Shown: positions 12,301-22,972 of the stretch, piece after piece | Numbering within the stretch: position 1 is the first letter of the stretch | How the letters are laid out: each line of letters begins with the position of its first letter | Assembly (NCBI GenBank): GCA_012295275.1 | Contig: CM022665.1 | Coordinates: forward strand, 34,156,022-34,220,021 | Reading direction: 5' to 3' | DNA from: Chrysomallon squamiferum | Taxonomy: Eukaryota; Mollusca; Gastropoda; Neomphalida; Peltospiridae | DNA length: 64,000 nt | Notes under the pieces: model-generated | The model's database searches: none | The model's input: the letters and a program-made list of their open reading frames with translations, nothing else | What the model was told of the DNA's origin: nothing | Program-made: the position numbers and the translations under genes

Positions 12301-13184
12301 GTTACAGTGCTAGCTAAAAACAGATGCAGGCTGCAACTTGTACAAGCCCTTTTTTCTTAAACAACTTAAAACAGTGTTTAACTGCACAAAAATAAGCACT
12401 TATTACAGGCTTTGAAATTACTGTTACTTCCTTAATATTCAACATTAACTTCATCTTGGTGTCATTTTAAAGGGGTCTGAAAATTTTGTCAACATACTTA
12501 GTTATTACTGATTCTAGAACGGGCATGGACAGCCTTTTTGAGAAGCAGGCCACATGAGACATGGCTCATCCTCAGGCGGGCCGCAGGTACCAATTTTTTG
12601 TTTTTATGTAGTTTATTTTAAGAAATTTTTCGTTTTCTTCAGTAACTGTTATAATAAAAAAATTACATGCGTTTTAGTATATTAGTAGATACAAATTTTG
12701 TGAATTTTGAATTAACGTTATTTTCCTTGTGAAATTAGGCTGGCCAATCAAAGCCGCAGTTTGCCCATGACTGTTCTAGAATAAACTTGAATACTTTTGT
12801 GCACATTTTTAATGAAACTTATGTTTCACAATTGTTTCTTTCCGACGACTCACATTGCAATACAGAATTAATATTATAATTTGTGGCGAAAATACCTTTC
12901 CTAATGGAAATTTTGAAATGAAATCTTTGCTTTTGTTAGTTTCACCGAACTTAAAGTCAGCTGGTACTTTCAATTCCTTCCCGCTGTACTCGGAAGCTAT
13001 GAGAGCTTTATAAGCTCGGAAATTTCCTGGATAGGTGTAAAGTGTCTGAAATAAATATTAAACAACGATGTTAATAAACTAATATACTATATAAAAATCA
13101 TAAAACCCGAAATTTTTTAATAAAGATGTCTCTGATAAAGGATAGATACTACACGTGAAATATAGCACTCACACCGACCGCCAT
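330..13184 (-). CDS. EEF1G: Elongation factor 1-gamma, spliced, 3' end beyond left edge
   Basis: This is the gamma subunit of the eEF1 guanine-exchange complex, which recycles eEF1A during cytoplasmic translation elongation. Ten coding exons read in phase: 13173-13184, 12896-13045, 11029-11092, 10643-10785, 4736-4879, 4257-4386, 2883-2992, 2372-2442, 682-854 and 330-454, 374 codons in all. It begins [19 protein letters not shown], the usual eEF1G start. A GST-N fold is followed by a GST-C fold ([30 protein letters not shown]), a lysine-rich linker (about residues 215-250), an acidic patch (EDEEEDE) and the C-terminal EF1G domain ([43 protein letters not shown]). About 60 further codons are expected; the last readable donor is at 329, so the final exon lies left of the window. 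Every junction used is GT..AG. It is head-to-head with calcineurin B. Family identity is certain; the exon boundaries are my reading. Confidence 0.96.
1471..2043. mobile_element. Kolobok-like miniature hairpin element, TTAA target
   Basis: Both ends read TTAA followed by GGGTCATTC on the left and GAATGACCC followed by TTAA on the right. The similarity continues inward for most of each arm: GGGATCCCACAGCACCAAAT occurs on the left and its reverse complement on the right, and CTTTGAACCCTCATAT likewise. The whole unit is therefore one long imperfect inverted repeat of about 285 bp per arm with its apex near 1757. There is no coding capacity. TTAA duplication with GGG..CCC termini fits the Kolobok superfamily; piggyBac-type miniature elements also use TTAA. 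It lies in an EEF1G intron (exon 8 to exon 9). Confidence 0.8.
2560..2585. repeat. Poly-T tract in EEF1G intron
   Basis: A run of about 26 T, preceded by short ATT and ATC trinucleotide repeats, lies just upstream of exon 8 in the gene's direction. Confidence 0.8.
5006..5069 (-). other. Intronic repeat family A, copy 1 (hairpin-forming)
   Basis: About 64 bp in the 5.8-kb EEF1G intron between exons 4 and 5. It shares the core GCCATTTTCAGACAAGCATG with copies at 8148-8213 and 10534-10601. Its ends can pair (TCTCCA near one end, TGGAGA near the other), giving a closed hairpin-like fold on either strand. It could be an intron-encoded small RNA or a tiny dispersed repeat; I cannot tell which. Confidence 0.45.
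5350..5376. repeat. (TA)n microsatellite
   Basis: A perfect TA dinucleotide run of about 13 units inside the long EEF1G intron. Confidence 0.95.
6631..7724 (+). mobile_element. Internally deleted pogo-like DNA transposon
   Basis: The left end reads TAGGATACGGTGGG and the right end reads CCCACCTTATCCTA, an inverted repeat with one mismatch that is flanked by TA. Between them only the 3' part of a transposase reading frame survives (7030-7486), with no catalytic core. The inner margin of the right end contains GGGGCCAGATTTACCCC. The element sits in the long EEF1G intron, opposite in orientation to the gene. The assignment to the pogo-like group rests on the C-terminal motifs, not on a catalytic domain. 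Confidence 0.65.
7030..7486 (+). pseudogene. Transposase C-terminal remnant with PHD-like zinc finger
   Basis: Two overlapping frames (7030-7244 and 7263-7486) together read as the tail of a PSQ/pogo-type transposase. The first part has [16 protein letters not shown] and then a Glu/Lys/Arg-rich helix ending GKKIITRRR. The second part has a Cys-rich segment, [18 protein letters not shown], resembling the PHD-like finger found at the end of such proteins. The frame breaks between the two parts and no start or DDE domain remains, so it is non-functional. Confidence 0.55.
8148..8213 (-). other. Intronic repeat family A, copy 2 (hairpin-forming)
   Basis: The second copy of the 64-66 bp repeat has the core AGCCATTTTAGACCAGCATG. 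The pairing ends ATCTCCA and TGGAGA are kept although the intervening bases have drifted. It is in the same EEF1G intron as copies 1 and 3. Confidence 0.45.
8520..9000. other. Unidentified GC-richer block in EEF1G intron
   Basis: This stretch is less AT-rich than its surroundings and includes an open frame at 8709-8972. The frame shows no domain I recognise, and I found no terminal repeats. It may be a decayed mobile element. Confidence 0.25.
9318..9438 (-). ncRNA. Candidate structured RNA, intronic family B, copy 1
   Basis: About 120 bp in the EEF1G intron between exons 4 and 5, closely resembling 11988-12106 in another intron of the same gene. Read on the gene's strand it can form a first hairpin with the inner stem TTGCTGT/ACAGCAA (loop AATTTG) extended by CTTTGT/ACAAAAG with one bulge. 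A second hairpin is closed by CTATCA/TGATAG. Two hairpins in tandem within an intron of a translation-factor gene recall H/ACA snoRNAs, but I could not place convincing H and ACA boxes. A duplicated non-coding repeat is the alternative. Confidence 0.4.
10534..10601 (-). other. Intronic repeat family A, copy 3 (hairpin-forming)
   Basis: The third copy lies about 40 bp from the donor of EEF1G exon 4 and has the core TCAGACAAGCATG. One pairing end has drifted (ATCCTCAT against ATGGAGA), so its closing stem is weaker than in copies 1 and 2. Confidence 0.4.
11988..12106 (-). ncRNA. Candidate structured RNA, intronic family B, copy 2
   Basis: This partner of 9318-9438 lies in the EEF1G intron between exons 2 and 3. 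The first hairpin keeps TTGCTGT against ACTGCAA and CTTTGT against ACGAAAG, with the single bulge base at the same place. The second hairpin keeps TTATCA/TGATAG, where a C-G pair of copy 1 has become U-G. Substitutions that keep pairing are what a functional fold would show, but two copies are too few for proof. Confidence 0.4.
12520..12773. mobile_element. hAT-type miniature element with 8-bp target duplication
   Basis: A 254-bp insertion is flanked on both sides by TTCTAGAA (12512-12519 and 12774-12781), the 8-bp target duplication expected of hAT transposition. Its ends are imperfect inverted repeats (CGGGCATGGACA on the left; the right end, read inward, is CAGTCATGGGCA). Internal GGGCCGC-like and AAGCCGCAGT segments are typical of hAT non-autonomous elements. 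There is no reading frame. It is in EEF1G intron 2, about 120 bp from exon 2. Confidence 0.8.
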
Positions 13185-13326
13185 GTCATAGGCTGAAAAG
13201 GACATGACGTACCGGTATAATTTGGGATATGCGCATTTGCTCATTTAAATTATCAGTAACCCGGATGATTGACTGAAATTTACATGAAGGAATTTTGGTT
13301 TATATTTTTGATAACAAATTAGCACA
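13185..13326. promoter_or_regulatory. Bidirectional promoter of EEF1G and calcineurin B
   Basis: Only 142 bp separate the two start codons. On the minus strand a pyrimidine run CCTTTTC lies about 20 bases before the EEF1G ATG, matching the 5'-TOP motif expected of translation-factor messages. A half CRE (TGACGT) is at about 13205, and a TATAA-like stretch is at about 13215. On the plus strand the first exon of calcineurin B ends right after its ATG. The region is richer in CpG than its surroundings. Start sites are inferred, not seen. Confidence 0.65.
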
Positions 13327-16300
13327 ATGGTAAGCGAAATGAGTGAAAATAGATTCATTATGACGTATAACCAAGCATCTGTTTGTAAAAACTCAACATT
13401 CGTTTATATCTAAGACATTTTCTTTGCTTGATGAATTGCAACCAGAAGCTGTCATTGGCAACATTCAGCTTCTAAGAATTTGACATAATCGGATTTATGC
13501 TTTTGTTTCATTTCCTCAATTAAAGTGCAAAAAAACCATATATATATATATGTAAAGATGATAAATAAATGCGCCAAAGGTTTAAATGCAATCCATGCTT
13601 ACCTACAAAACAAAAAGTAAATATTCCGTTACAGTTCTCAAACATTAATAGAATAAATATTCGCCTTTAAAATGATACCAAGATGTTTATAATTACTAAA
13701 TTAGTCAATTTTTGTGAAAGTCATGATTTTTTTATTTGATTAAAAAATCTGGTGGTTTTTTTTAGCACAAATGTATAGGCTCACAGAATCCAAATTAAAG
13801 TAATTATAACTTTCTGTGAAGGAAAACAATGTAACAGAATGAAAATAACTGAATAACAGTTTAGGATAACGTCCTGAAAAATGTAGGTAAACATGTGATC
13901 ACTGCTTTGCACATGCATACATCCAGCAAACATTTAATTCCCTGAAGTGGAAGTAAAATAAACATCCAACTAAATGGCAGTATTTTTATCAAGTGACCTA
14001 ACACAAGGCAATCAAGTTTGTCTAAAATATTCAGTAGGACAGTGTTCAACAAAATGCAAGCTATTTAATGAAAGTGTTCCCTTTATGCATTTCTAAAACT
14101 TCAACCAGTTAGTACAACACAAAGATACATGAGGTAGAAAACAATTGGTCATAGAGTTTTTAAACAAAACTGGTCTGACATCAGGGCCTCATTCTGCTGT
14201 GTTTGAAAGTGGGAACATGCTCCTTCCAGTTGCTGTGCATAACAGCTAGTGATTTTTATAAGCATATTCCTTCCCACAGACAGGAAAACAATTGGCATGG
14301 ACTTTGATGAACCATTTTGTCAAATGTGGGAAAATTCCTTCCATTCTTAATGAATGAATGAATAAAGAAGTCATGAAAAAAATACCTCTTTTTTTCTTTT
14401 TTTTCAAGCCTTTATTTTAAACTTCATATAATTTCATAAATACTGGAAGAAAAGAAAAAATTATTTGACATAATGAAATTTAAATGGTAAAAGAACAAAT
14501 TATATCAAAACACTGGGTAAAAGGTCTTAGTCAAATCAAGTTTACCCAAATCATATAGTCTGGTGAGGAGTGGTATTTATTACAAGCCAACAGAACATTT
14601 GTAGTCATTCAGGCCATTAATTATAACTGATACTTGAAGTCTGATCAGCACTTTGTGATGATTCAAGATTTTAAACATAATGTGACCGTAGGTTTAGAAA
14701 CAGGAAAAAAAAATGGTGTATCTGTAATTCATTAAAGATTTAAAGGGGATTATAGAATTTGGTTGTCACATAATGTTATTAGTATACAACAATATATAAA
14801 TAAAGAATTCCATGTTATATATTTTTGAATTTAGAATATAGTATTTCAGATTAAACTTCAAAGAGATAAACTGAATGGTTAGACTTTTACTTACAAAATC
14901 TATAATAAACTATCTAAATAAATTATTTATCAATGATGAAATGCCATTCATAGAATCACAATTTCTTTACCCTTTTGAATGAAAAGGACGAATATATCTT
15001 TATGATAAACTTAAGTGGAGAATATGTTTTTATTATTATTATTTTATTAATGTATTCTGAAGACGTGATGATTTTGTTTTTTGTTTTTATGATTTATTTT
15101 ATATATATATATATGTATGTATATAATATGATCTTTTCAGGGAAATGAAAATAGTCTTCCCATGGAGCTCTGCTCAAACTGTAAGCACATTTTTATACAA
15201 TTATTTCATTGTGATATTGGTGTAATATATACTCAAACAAAAAAGAAATGCAAAAGTAGATTTTATTGACATCGGGAATATCTATCTAATGGATCAACAG
15301 AAAGCAGCAGAATGTTCACATTTTACACACACTTTCGCAATTCATTAACATTGATGGTATTACACTGAAAAGGTTAAAGTTCAAGGTTATAACAGTATAA
15401 TATCAATATCTTGTGTGCCCACCATGGGAGTCTAGAACAGCCTGACATCTCCTTCCCATGGCAGTAATGACATGAATTACACCTTGTGGAATGATGGCCC
15501 ACTCTTTCTGTAGTAATAATGCCAACTGAGCACGATTCTGTGGCTATGGTTTATGCCGCCTTGGTCGTACATCCAACTCATCCCATAAATGCTCTGTAGG
15601 GTTCAAATCTGGAGATTTCAGAGGGCCAGGGCAGGACCTGAATGATATTGTTGTGTAGGTACGCTGTTGTGAGTCTGGCTGTATGTGGTCTCACATTGTC
15701 ATGCTGGAATACAGTGTTACTATTATTCATAATTGGAGCGACATGTGGCTGCAAAATTTCATCTCGGTATCTCTGTGCCATTAAGTTGCCTTGGATGTGA
15801 ACCTGGTTGGTCCTGCCAGTGTATGAGATTGCTGCCCACACCATCACACTACCACCGCCAAATCTGTCCACTTTCTGTATGCAGTTTGCAACAAAACATT
15901 CACCACGATGTCTGTTCTCCATCGTAATTGTGGCTAGACTCTGTGCACTTGACACCACTGATGTTGTTGAGTCAAAACCACTCTTCTTACAGGCCATCTG
16001 GCTTGAATACCTGCCTCACATAAACGATTGCGCACTATCTGAGCCAATATTCTACGCAGACCTGGTATTGCTGAAGCAGTAGAGGTTGCTATGGTGGTTC
16101 TTTCCCATAGATGAAGTAGCCGTATGTAGTGGTCCTGGGCCCTGGTGGTACACGTGGTCTACCTGATCTGGGACGGTCACGTGTTTGATGTTGCTGGAAC
16201 CAATACCACAATCTCAAGTTGGTGCTTGGGGATACATGGAACACCCAGGCTACAGCTGAGAAGGATTCGCCAGCTTGTAAATGGCCGATGGCATTGTTTC

Positions 16301-18335
16301 GTTGCGGTTCACTCAGTTGTGGCATTTGTTTGATGTTGGGTCAGAACTAAAATAACGAACAGAAGTTTTTGAAAACCTTGCATTTTTATAACCCTCATAT
16401 TCAAGTTTCATGTGCCGCATGTGCACATGCACTGGTAATGTGGTTTGCATGCAGGGACATTTTGGCTAATAAACACAATCATTGCCTTTATTTTGTGTTA
16501 CCTGCTTTTCGGCGACTGTAACTAAAGCTATATGTTTGAATCACCAAATGTCATATTCATTGTTTGTACATCGATATGTGTCAGTTTACAATAGTTATCT
16601 AAGAAATCAACCATTTTGCATTTCTTTTTTGGGAGAGTATATTTTGTAGCCTCCACAGTCAGTATAAAACACTATAGAGCACTGATATCAATAACATTGG
16701 TTTAAAACTCAGAAATTTATCAGTCTATTAAGTTATAAAGGCATTTAAAATATATGCACTTTAAAAATCGGCTGCAAAATTTGTTTTATTTAGTTTTGAA
16801 AGATGTAGTTATAAGTGAGTAAACTGCTATTTGTAACTTGTTTTTTGTTTTTTATAATTGTTGATTATATTGCTTTTTGTTATACAAGTATGATTATATA
16901 TGCATTCTGTAAATTGAAAAGTTTAAAATATTTGTGGGATATATTTATACAGTTGATCTGGATGAAATAAAACGATTGGGCAAACGTTTCAGAAAATTAG
17001 ATCTGGACAACTCTGGTTCCCTCAGTGTAGAAGAATTTATGTCTTTGCCTGAATTGCAGCAAAATCCATTGGTACAACGAGTCATAGATATTTTTGACAC
17101 AGACGGAAATGGAGAGGTAGATTTCAAAGGTTGGTGAAGCCAATTCCATTGTTGTATGGCAAAGACCTCAAGAGTGTATCCTTACAAACTAATATTTTAA
17201 TGTTATTTTATACTTTACTGAATCCAATAATCTAAGTAATGTGAAATAACTGGAATATTTGTATTTTGTACCATTTAACACCTTAGATTTTTATAACTGG
17301 GACAAAAACCTAGCTTGCAAATTACCTTTATATTTTTATAAGGTAATTTAATGATTGTTTTTCAGTTTTTCAATTTTTTTTATTTAGTTACTTTATTTTA
17401 CATCTATCATTTATTTTTTTACTGCTAGTATTTCAGTAATATAATTTTGCACACTTTATTTTTATTTTATGTACACACTCACATATATTGAAGCTATTTA
17501 ACATTATTTCCAAATTAAAATATAATAAATATGCAGTATTATATATTTCAAATGAATGTAATTAAATCTTTACAGCATTTATTTTTTTAAACTTGGGAAT
17601 TAAAGAGCAATTTCTTTTTTTAAATTTCACAAATAATAGCTTGTTGGTAAATGAAGCATATGAGTTCCTCATTTTATGGTGACTATTTTCAGAATTCATA
17701 GAAGGAATCTCACAGTTTAGTGTTCGTGGAGATAAGGAATCGAAGATGAGGTGTAAGTGTAAGCGTCTGTTTGTCCCTGGCTGAGATATGCCCCTTGGGA
17801 CTTTATCCCATTGCATGTTTCTGATGGTAGCATTTTTTATTAAAATCTAATTTATATAAACTGTCTCATCCATGTTACGATTAGTGTGAATATAAATCAG
17901 TATTAATTTATTATTTCTAAAAAATGAATTAAAAGTAATACAATCAATGTAATAATAGAAATCTAATATTTTGTAATGTAAATGTATTTAGTAAATTAGA
18001 AACTAGTTTGTTATTTTAAGTTTCAAATATAAGTAGTCATTATCTTAAGCATTTTTTTAAAAAGAAAAATGCAATAACTCAACATTTATTTTTTGTAGAA
18101 AAATACCAAACGGACATATATTTATTATTTTGTAAAGCATTTCTGTTTAGGTATAAATTTCAGTCTGACTGATAAACAGATAATTTTTCAAATTTATTGA
18201 ATTTTATTTTAATTTTGTGAAAGGTGCTACCATTCAGAAAATGCACCCCAGAAATTCTCATTTGTTTTTCAATTATTAAATCCATCAGAAAATTGTTACT
18301 TTCATTAATGGTTTAATAACAAATATATTGATGTA

Positions 18336-18366
<31 letters not shown>

Positions 18367-21300
18367 TTTTTTTTTTTAATTTAAAAAAAAATTAAAATGA
18401 TTGATTTGAGAAATATTTCAAAATTACAACAAACAGAAAAAAATCAATGGCAAATTTTTTAATTATCTGGATTTACTCCATTACTTATTAAACTGAAATG
18501 TTATGTTAATGAGAATTTCTGGTTTGCATGAATATTTTCTAGTTATTGTACATGTATCTGCTACTGGTTAATTGATCTGTCAGGGTTCTTGGAGTTAAAG
18601 CATGTAGTGTTGTAGAGATGTCTGTAATATTTATATTAAAACTGATAACTCTTATTATCTAAAGCTTTCGGAATACCTTTTCAGATAGATTATATAAAAT
18701 AAAAATCTTCAGCTTTCATTCTTTCTGCTACTCTGGATTATATACCACTTATTTTCAAATCTTTCATCAAAACTGAAAAGAACTAATTATTTCAATAAAA
18801 CATTAATACACCCATGTGTCTGTTCTGTATATGCATAAAATGTACACACACAGATGAGTTTTTTTGTTAAAATAATTACTACATTCTAAAGTTCAGTATT
18901 TTATTGGGATCTAGCTTAGTTAAGTTTAGTCTAGAAATAAACTGCTCAGTTAGTAGTTTTTCTCTTCTTTTAATTTTTTTCCTTTAAATTTAGATGTATG
19001 GTTTATGAATTTTGCATATTCAATAAATAGTTGTTGATTTAGATAAACAATAACAACAGACACTTTTACATAGTTATGTTTAGGTATTGCTGAACTTGCA
19101 CTCTTGGGATCAGTTGAATAATCTGCACCTATAAATCTGAATTGAGTTAGTTTGCCTTTATGCTTTAGTTTAGATTCTTGTGAGTTTTCAGTGAGGTTTT
19201 GGAATTTAGATGATGGCTGTTCGAAATAGTCTTGTAACATTATGGTTGAGAAAGGATTTAAAAATGTTTTATTTTTATGTTTATTTTGTTTGTTTGTTTA
19301 TGTAGAGTGGCTACATAATATTTAGCAGATTGCTGTTGGTTATATTTTAGAACAATTTGATCTGCATCATTTACGTATGATATTCTGTTTCTGGCATTTC
19401 TTCATTGATTCTATTATAAACTGAAAGTTGAAAGAGTATCCTGTGTTTTCAATTCTTAATATTTGGTAATGTAGGTGGAATTCAAATTTTTTTATTGGGT
19501 AATTGTAATGGGGTATTTTTATAGTGCAGTGTCATATTACTGTGTACATATGCTATGCACATACTGTAAATGACCAGTACACAAGTGTATGTAAATTAAA
19601 TATCAGAATACAGCTCTCAACTTGGAATTTTTGCATGCTTCTTTTATAAAATGAAAATATGAAAAGTGCTGACTTTTCCACATTTGTGAATTTTTATTCT
19701 CTCAAGGGGCAGCCTTTCAGTGTATTGTTGACAATGTTCTGTAAAAACTATAATCCTGTTCACTGTTCTTGTGAATGTTTAATTGTTATAAAACATGAAT
19801 GTAACAGAAGTAACTTGTTTCTCTACAACAGAACCATGCAATATTAAAAAACAACAAAAAAAAAAAAACCCACTTTATAAGCCACAATCTTACTAATAAC
19901 CAATGTTGCTGAAGTGTCAGTCAGTATATAGCGTTCTTGTTATTACATATCTAGATTATTAAACTTAATTAAGAACCAGGTAGTAATGTTAGTTTCTATA
20001 TACTGTTACAAAATAATATACAACACATAACAAGTATACTTTAAGATTAGGAAATTAATTTATTTTCTTCTAGCAACTGAAGTGTACAGGTTAGTGAGCA
20101 TTAAGAACTGGGGATATGTATCAGAAATCCTATTAATCTGGCTAACCATTAAAGCATTGGTGGTGAAAGAAATTAATGTTAATAGAGTTGACAGGCTAAT
20201 TAATCTTTATATAGGTTGTTTATTACACACTGTCTTTTTTATATTGTACTTAAAAGCAATACTTTTAAATTAGATTAAAATTGAATCGTGCTATTTTATT
20301 TTATTTATTTACTTTTAAATTTTAATTTTAACACTTTTTTCTTTTCTTTTTTGTTTGCTGTTATTACTATTACTTTTTCTCTCAAAATATGCTGTTTTAA
20401 ATTCTTTTCAGGTTGGATTAGATGTAGCAGGTCTCAAAACCAGTAATACTTTCGGATCATAATAATATGTATGGCTGAATTGCTCATTAATTTAGATAAT
20501 GAGTCCATTGCATTTGTTACGAAGCAGATTAACATGCCCTGAAACATTAATACATTTAATTACTATTAACTAGATACAAATTTTCTTTTTTTTAAATTAA
20601 AAAAGAATATATGCTTATTAAACCAAAATATAATCTAAAAACTGGCTTTCCTATGTAAGCACACTGAACAGCACCAAAACAGGAATGTATTTAATTACTA
20701 CTACATTAATCAGTGCTATTGAATACTAGATACAGTAATGCTTTGCTTGTTTGAAAGAATGTAGCATTATATTTACAAGATCTGCTCTGGGGTTTTGTGT
20801 GAAACAAACTATATATTTTATTGCACATTTTTAAAAATAAATAACCTTTTAATCTATCATAAATATATTTCAAGGTGATTTTTAATTTAAAAGTATATAT
20901 TTTTATTCATTTTGTTTATCTGTTTATAAATAACATGCAAGTTTATATTTCCATGACTGGTTTGGTAATCATAAATGTAATTCATTTTGCATTAGAATTT
21001 AAATTAACATAGATATTATCACTAAGTATGATAATGCTTTTATGGGATATCCATAACAAAGAAAACTTCTGTCACATATTTTTTATTTAGTAAAGTTAAT
21101 TTAGCTTTTGCAAATGGGAGTGGACTCAAAAACGTTAAAATAAGTTTTCTTAGACTTAGGAATTATTATAGCATGGGAGGTAAGACCAATATTAAAATTA
21201 TGTTTAATATTGATAGGTATTATGTTTGGAGTTTTATTTATTGTTTTCCTTTTCTTTTGTTATTTCTGCTTTTCTTAAGAATCAGATGCACTTTGCAGTT

Positions 21301-21792
21301 ATATTGTTGTTGGCTTCAGTTCATTATTTTTTCTTTTCTTTTTCTTTATTTTCTTTTTAAAATTATATTATGAAATGTTTTGTTTTTATCATTGTTATTT
21401 TCAAATCTTTTTATTATCTTTTTATTTATTTATTTATTTATTTCACATAACAGCATATTTCATAAAACTAGATAAAATCAGAAGTAAATTGTTAATCTAT
21501 ACTGTAAAAGAAAATATATTGCTGCCATGTAATAATGCATCATTAGATGTTGTGGCTATGTAAACAAATAGAATTACATATAAATTATCATATCATATTG
21601 TTTTGTGTTTTTTTTTGTTTTTTGTTTTTTTTAAATGAAGTATTTATCAATAATTAGGCTGCTTCTGATTTATCTTTCATGTGTAATGTCATTAACATTT
21701 TCTTTTTGTATCCAGCTTATATAACCACCACTTAAAACACCAATTTAACATAGCACAGTAATTAAAAAATAAAACATCATTATTCTTCTTCT

Positions 21793-21840
<48 letters not shown>

Positions 21841-22931
21841 CCCTAGCTGCTGATTTAGGTAAAACTTGTAAAATAACATTCAAGGTTATTTTAGAATTAA
21901 AGAGTACATCTAAAAGTTACAACAGTGACAGTATAAAGCCATTAAAAATTTGTATTAATTATTCAATGTTGGTGAGAACATATACTTTTTAAACCTGACA
22001 TTTAAAAAGAATATGTATTGTGTTTTTCAAATTATTTGTAATCCTTCCTGTGACTTTCTGGTACTTGCTAATACTACAATGTTGTTACCATTGTGTCTCT
22101 GGACTGTCTGGTCTCTTTTCCCAGACTCTTTGATTTGGTATTGTGAAAATATCCACTTCTTTTTAATACAGTGCTGAAAAATTAGTATGAACTGAAACAA
22201 CAAATTCCCGAATATTTTAAAATTAGACTGGTAGCATCATAATAAGTAAGCAGGCATTTTATTTGTTTATTTATGAAATCTGATTATGTAAAAATGGAAG
22301 TAATAAAATCAGAATAATCAGACTGCTTGGATTATGTATTGTAATGTTTGTATCAATTTCCATACTCTGTTAAGAAATTTGATTATTATACAAGACAATT
22401 ACTAATTTTGTATCTTAAACATTGAAGTGGTGAACATTTTCATTACCTAATTGTTGTGATACGAATATGTCTTTAATTTTCTTTCACGTGTGTTCATTTT
22501 ATTTGCAGTTGCTTTCAAGATATATGACATTGACAAGGATGGCTACATTTCCAATGGAGAGTTGTTTCAAGTGCTCAAAATGATGGTGGGCAACAATCTC
22601 AAAGATACACAGCTGCAGCAGATAGTTGATAAGACAATCATTCATGCAGATACTGATGGTGATGGCAAGATATCCTTTGAAGAATTTTGTGCAGTAAGTA
22701 CTATTATTTCTTGGTTTTAATTTATATTATTATTATTATTAATTTTAGAGTATTTTATCATTATTTTTAGCTTCTAGGTGCAAAAAATTATTAAATCCCT
22801 CAAAATAATTTCATCAAAGTTTAAACAGAGTTGTTTTTAGCTGTTTTATACATTTAAAAGTGTGAAATTATTTAATTTTTTAGGTTGTTGGCAGTATGGA
22901 TGTTCACAAGAAGATGGTTGTGGATGTGTAA
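13327..22931 (+). CDS. PPP3R1: Calcineurin regulatory subunit B, spliced, complete
   Basis: This is the calcium-binding regulatory subunit of the phosphatase calcineurin, which partners the catalytic A subunit. Six coding exons read in phase: 13327-13329 (the ATG alone), 15141-15180, 16953-17129, 17693-17752, 22509-22693 and 22884-22931, giving 170 residues, the vertebrate length. The protein starts MGNENS, with glycine 2 placed for N-myristoylation. Four EF-hand loops are intact: [13 protein letters not shown] (from residue 31), [13 protein letters not shown] (63), [13 protein letters not shown] (100) and [13 protein letters not shown] (141). It ends HKKMVVDV. The exon carrying only ATG followed by GTAAGC is a known arrangement for this family. 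Intron 2 holds a Tc1-like insertion, and intron 4 is 4.8 kb of AT-rich DNA without recognised features. It is divergent from EEF1G. Confidence 0.97.
15229..16642 (-). mobile_element. Tc1-like DNA transposon, inactive
   Basis: The ends match as inverted repeats: AAAAAAGAAATGCAAAA near the left end and TTTTGCATTTCTTTTTT near the right end, closed by TATACTC and GAGTATA, with TA at the borders. A decayed transposase lies on the minus strand between them. The whole unit is inserted in intron 2 of the calcineurin B gene, antisense to it, leaving the splice signals untouched. Confidence 0.85.
15403..16325 (-). pseudogene. Tc1-family transposase pseudogene
   Basis: It begins [20 protein letters not shown], the paired-type helix-turn-helix start of Tc1 transposases. 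Later it shows [20 protein letters not shown] and [18 protein letters not shown], around the second catalytic aspartate, then the SPDLNP(I/T)EHLW region in another frame. Several frame changes interrupt it. The stretch that should carry the first catalytic aspartate (FSDESRF-like) is missing between the WCQVH segment and the GECFVANC segment, which suggests an internal deletion. It is not functional. Confidence 0.85.
17753..22508 (+). other. Intron 4 of calcineurin B
   Basis: 4.76 kb of AT-rich sequence with low-complexity tracts: (TTA)n/poly-T at about 18343-18380, a TTTA repeat at about 21420-21445 and a long poly-T at 21796-21837. Open frames at 18950-19240 (-) and 19659-19847 (+) show no recognisable domain and I take them as chance. 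Confidence 0.8.
21796..21837. repeat. Poly-T tract (about 42 nt)
   Basis: An uninterrupted T run preceded by TTC repeats. It could be the tail of an antisense retrocopy, but no body of such an element is recognisable next to it. Confidence 0.85.
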
Positions 22932-22945
22932 AACAATCCCTGAAC

Positions 22946-22972
22946 CCCCTTTTTTTTTGTAAAAAAAAGGGG
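22946..22972 (+). other. Perfect hairpin just after the calcineurin B stop codon
   Basis: CCCCTTTTTTTT and AAAAAAAAGGGG form a 12-bp perfect stem around a loop of about three bases, starting 14 bases after the TAA. It would be transcribed in the 3' untranslated region. Whether it affects stability or termination is unknown. Confidence 0.7.

Noticed and set aside
15733-16082. Plus-strand frames over the Tc1-like element
   Set aside because: They are antisense shadows of the transposase, whose motifs read clearly on the minus strand.
18950-19240. 96-codon minus-strand frame in calcineurin B intron 4
   Set aside because: Lys/Ser/Asn-rich low complexity with no recognised motif.
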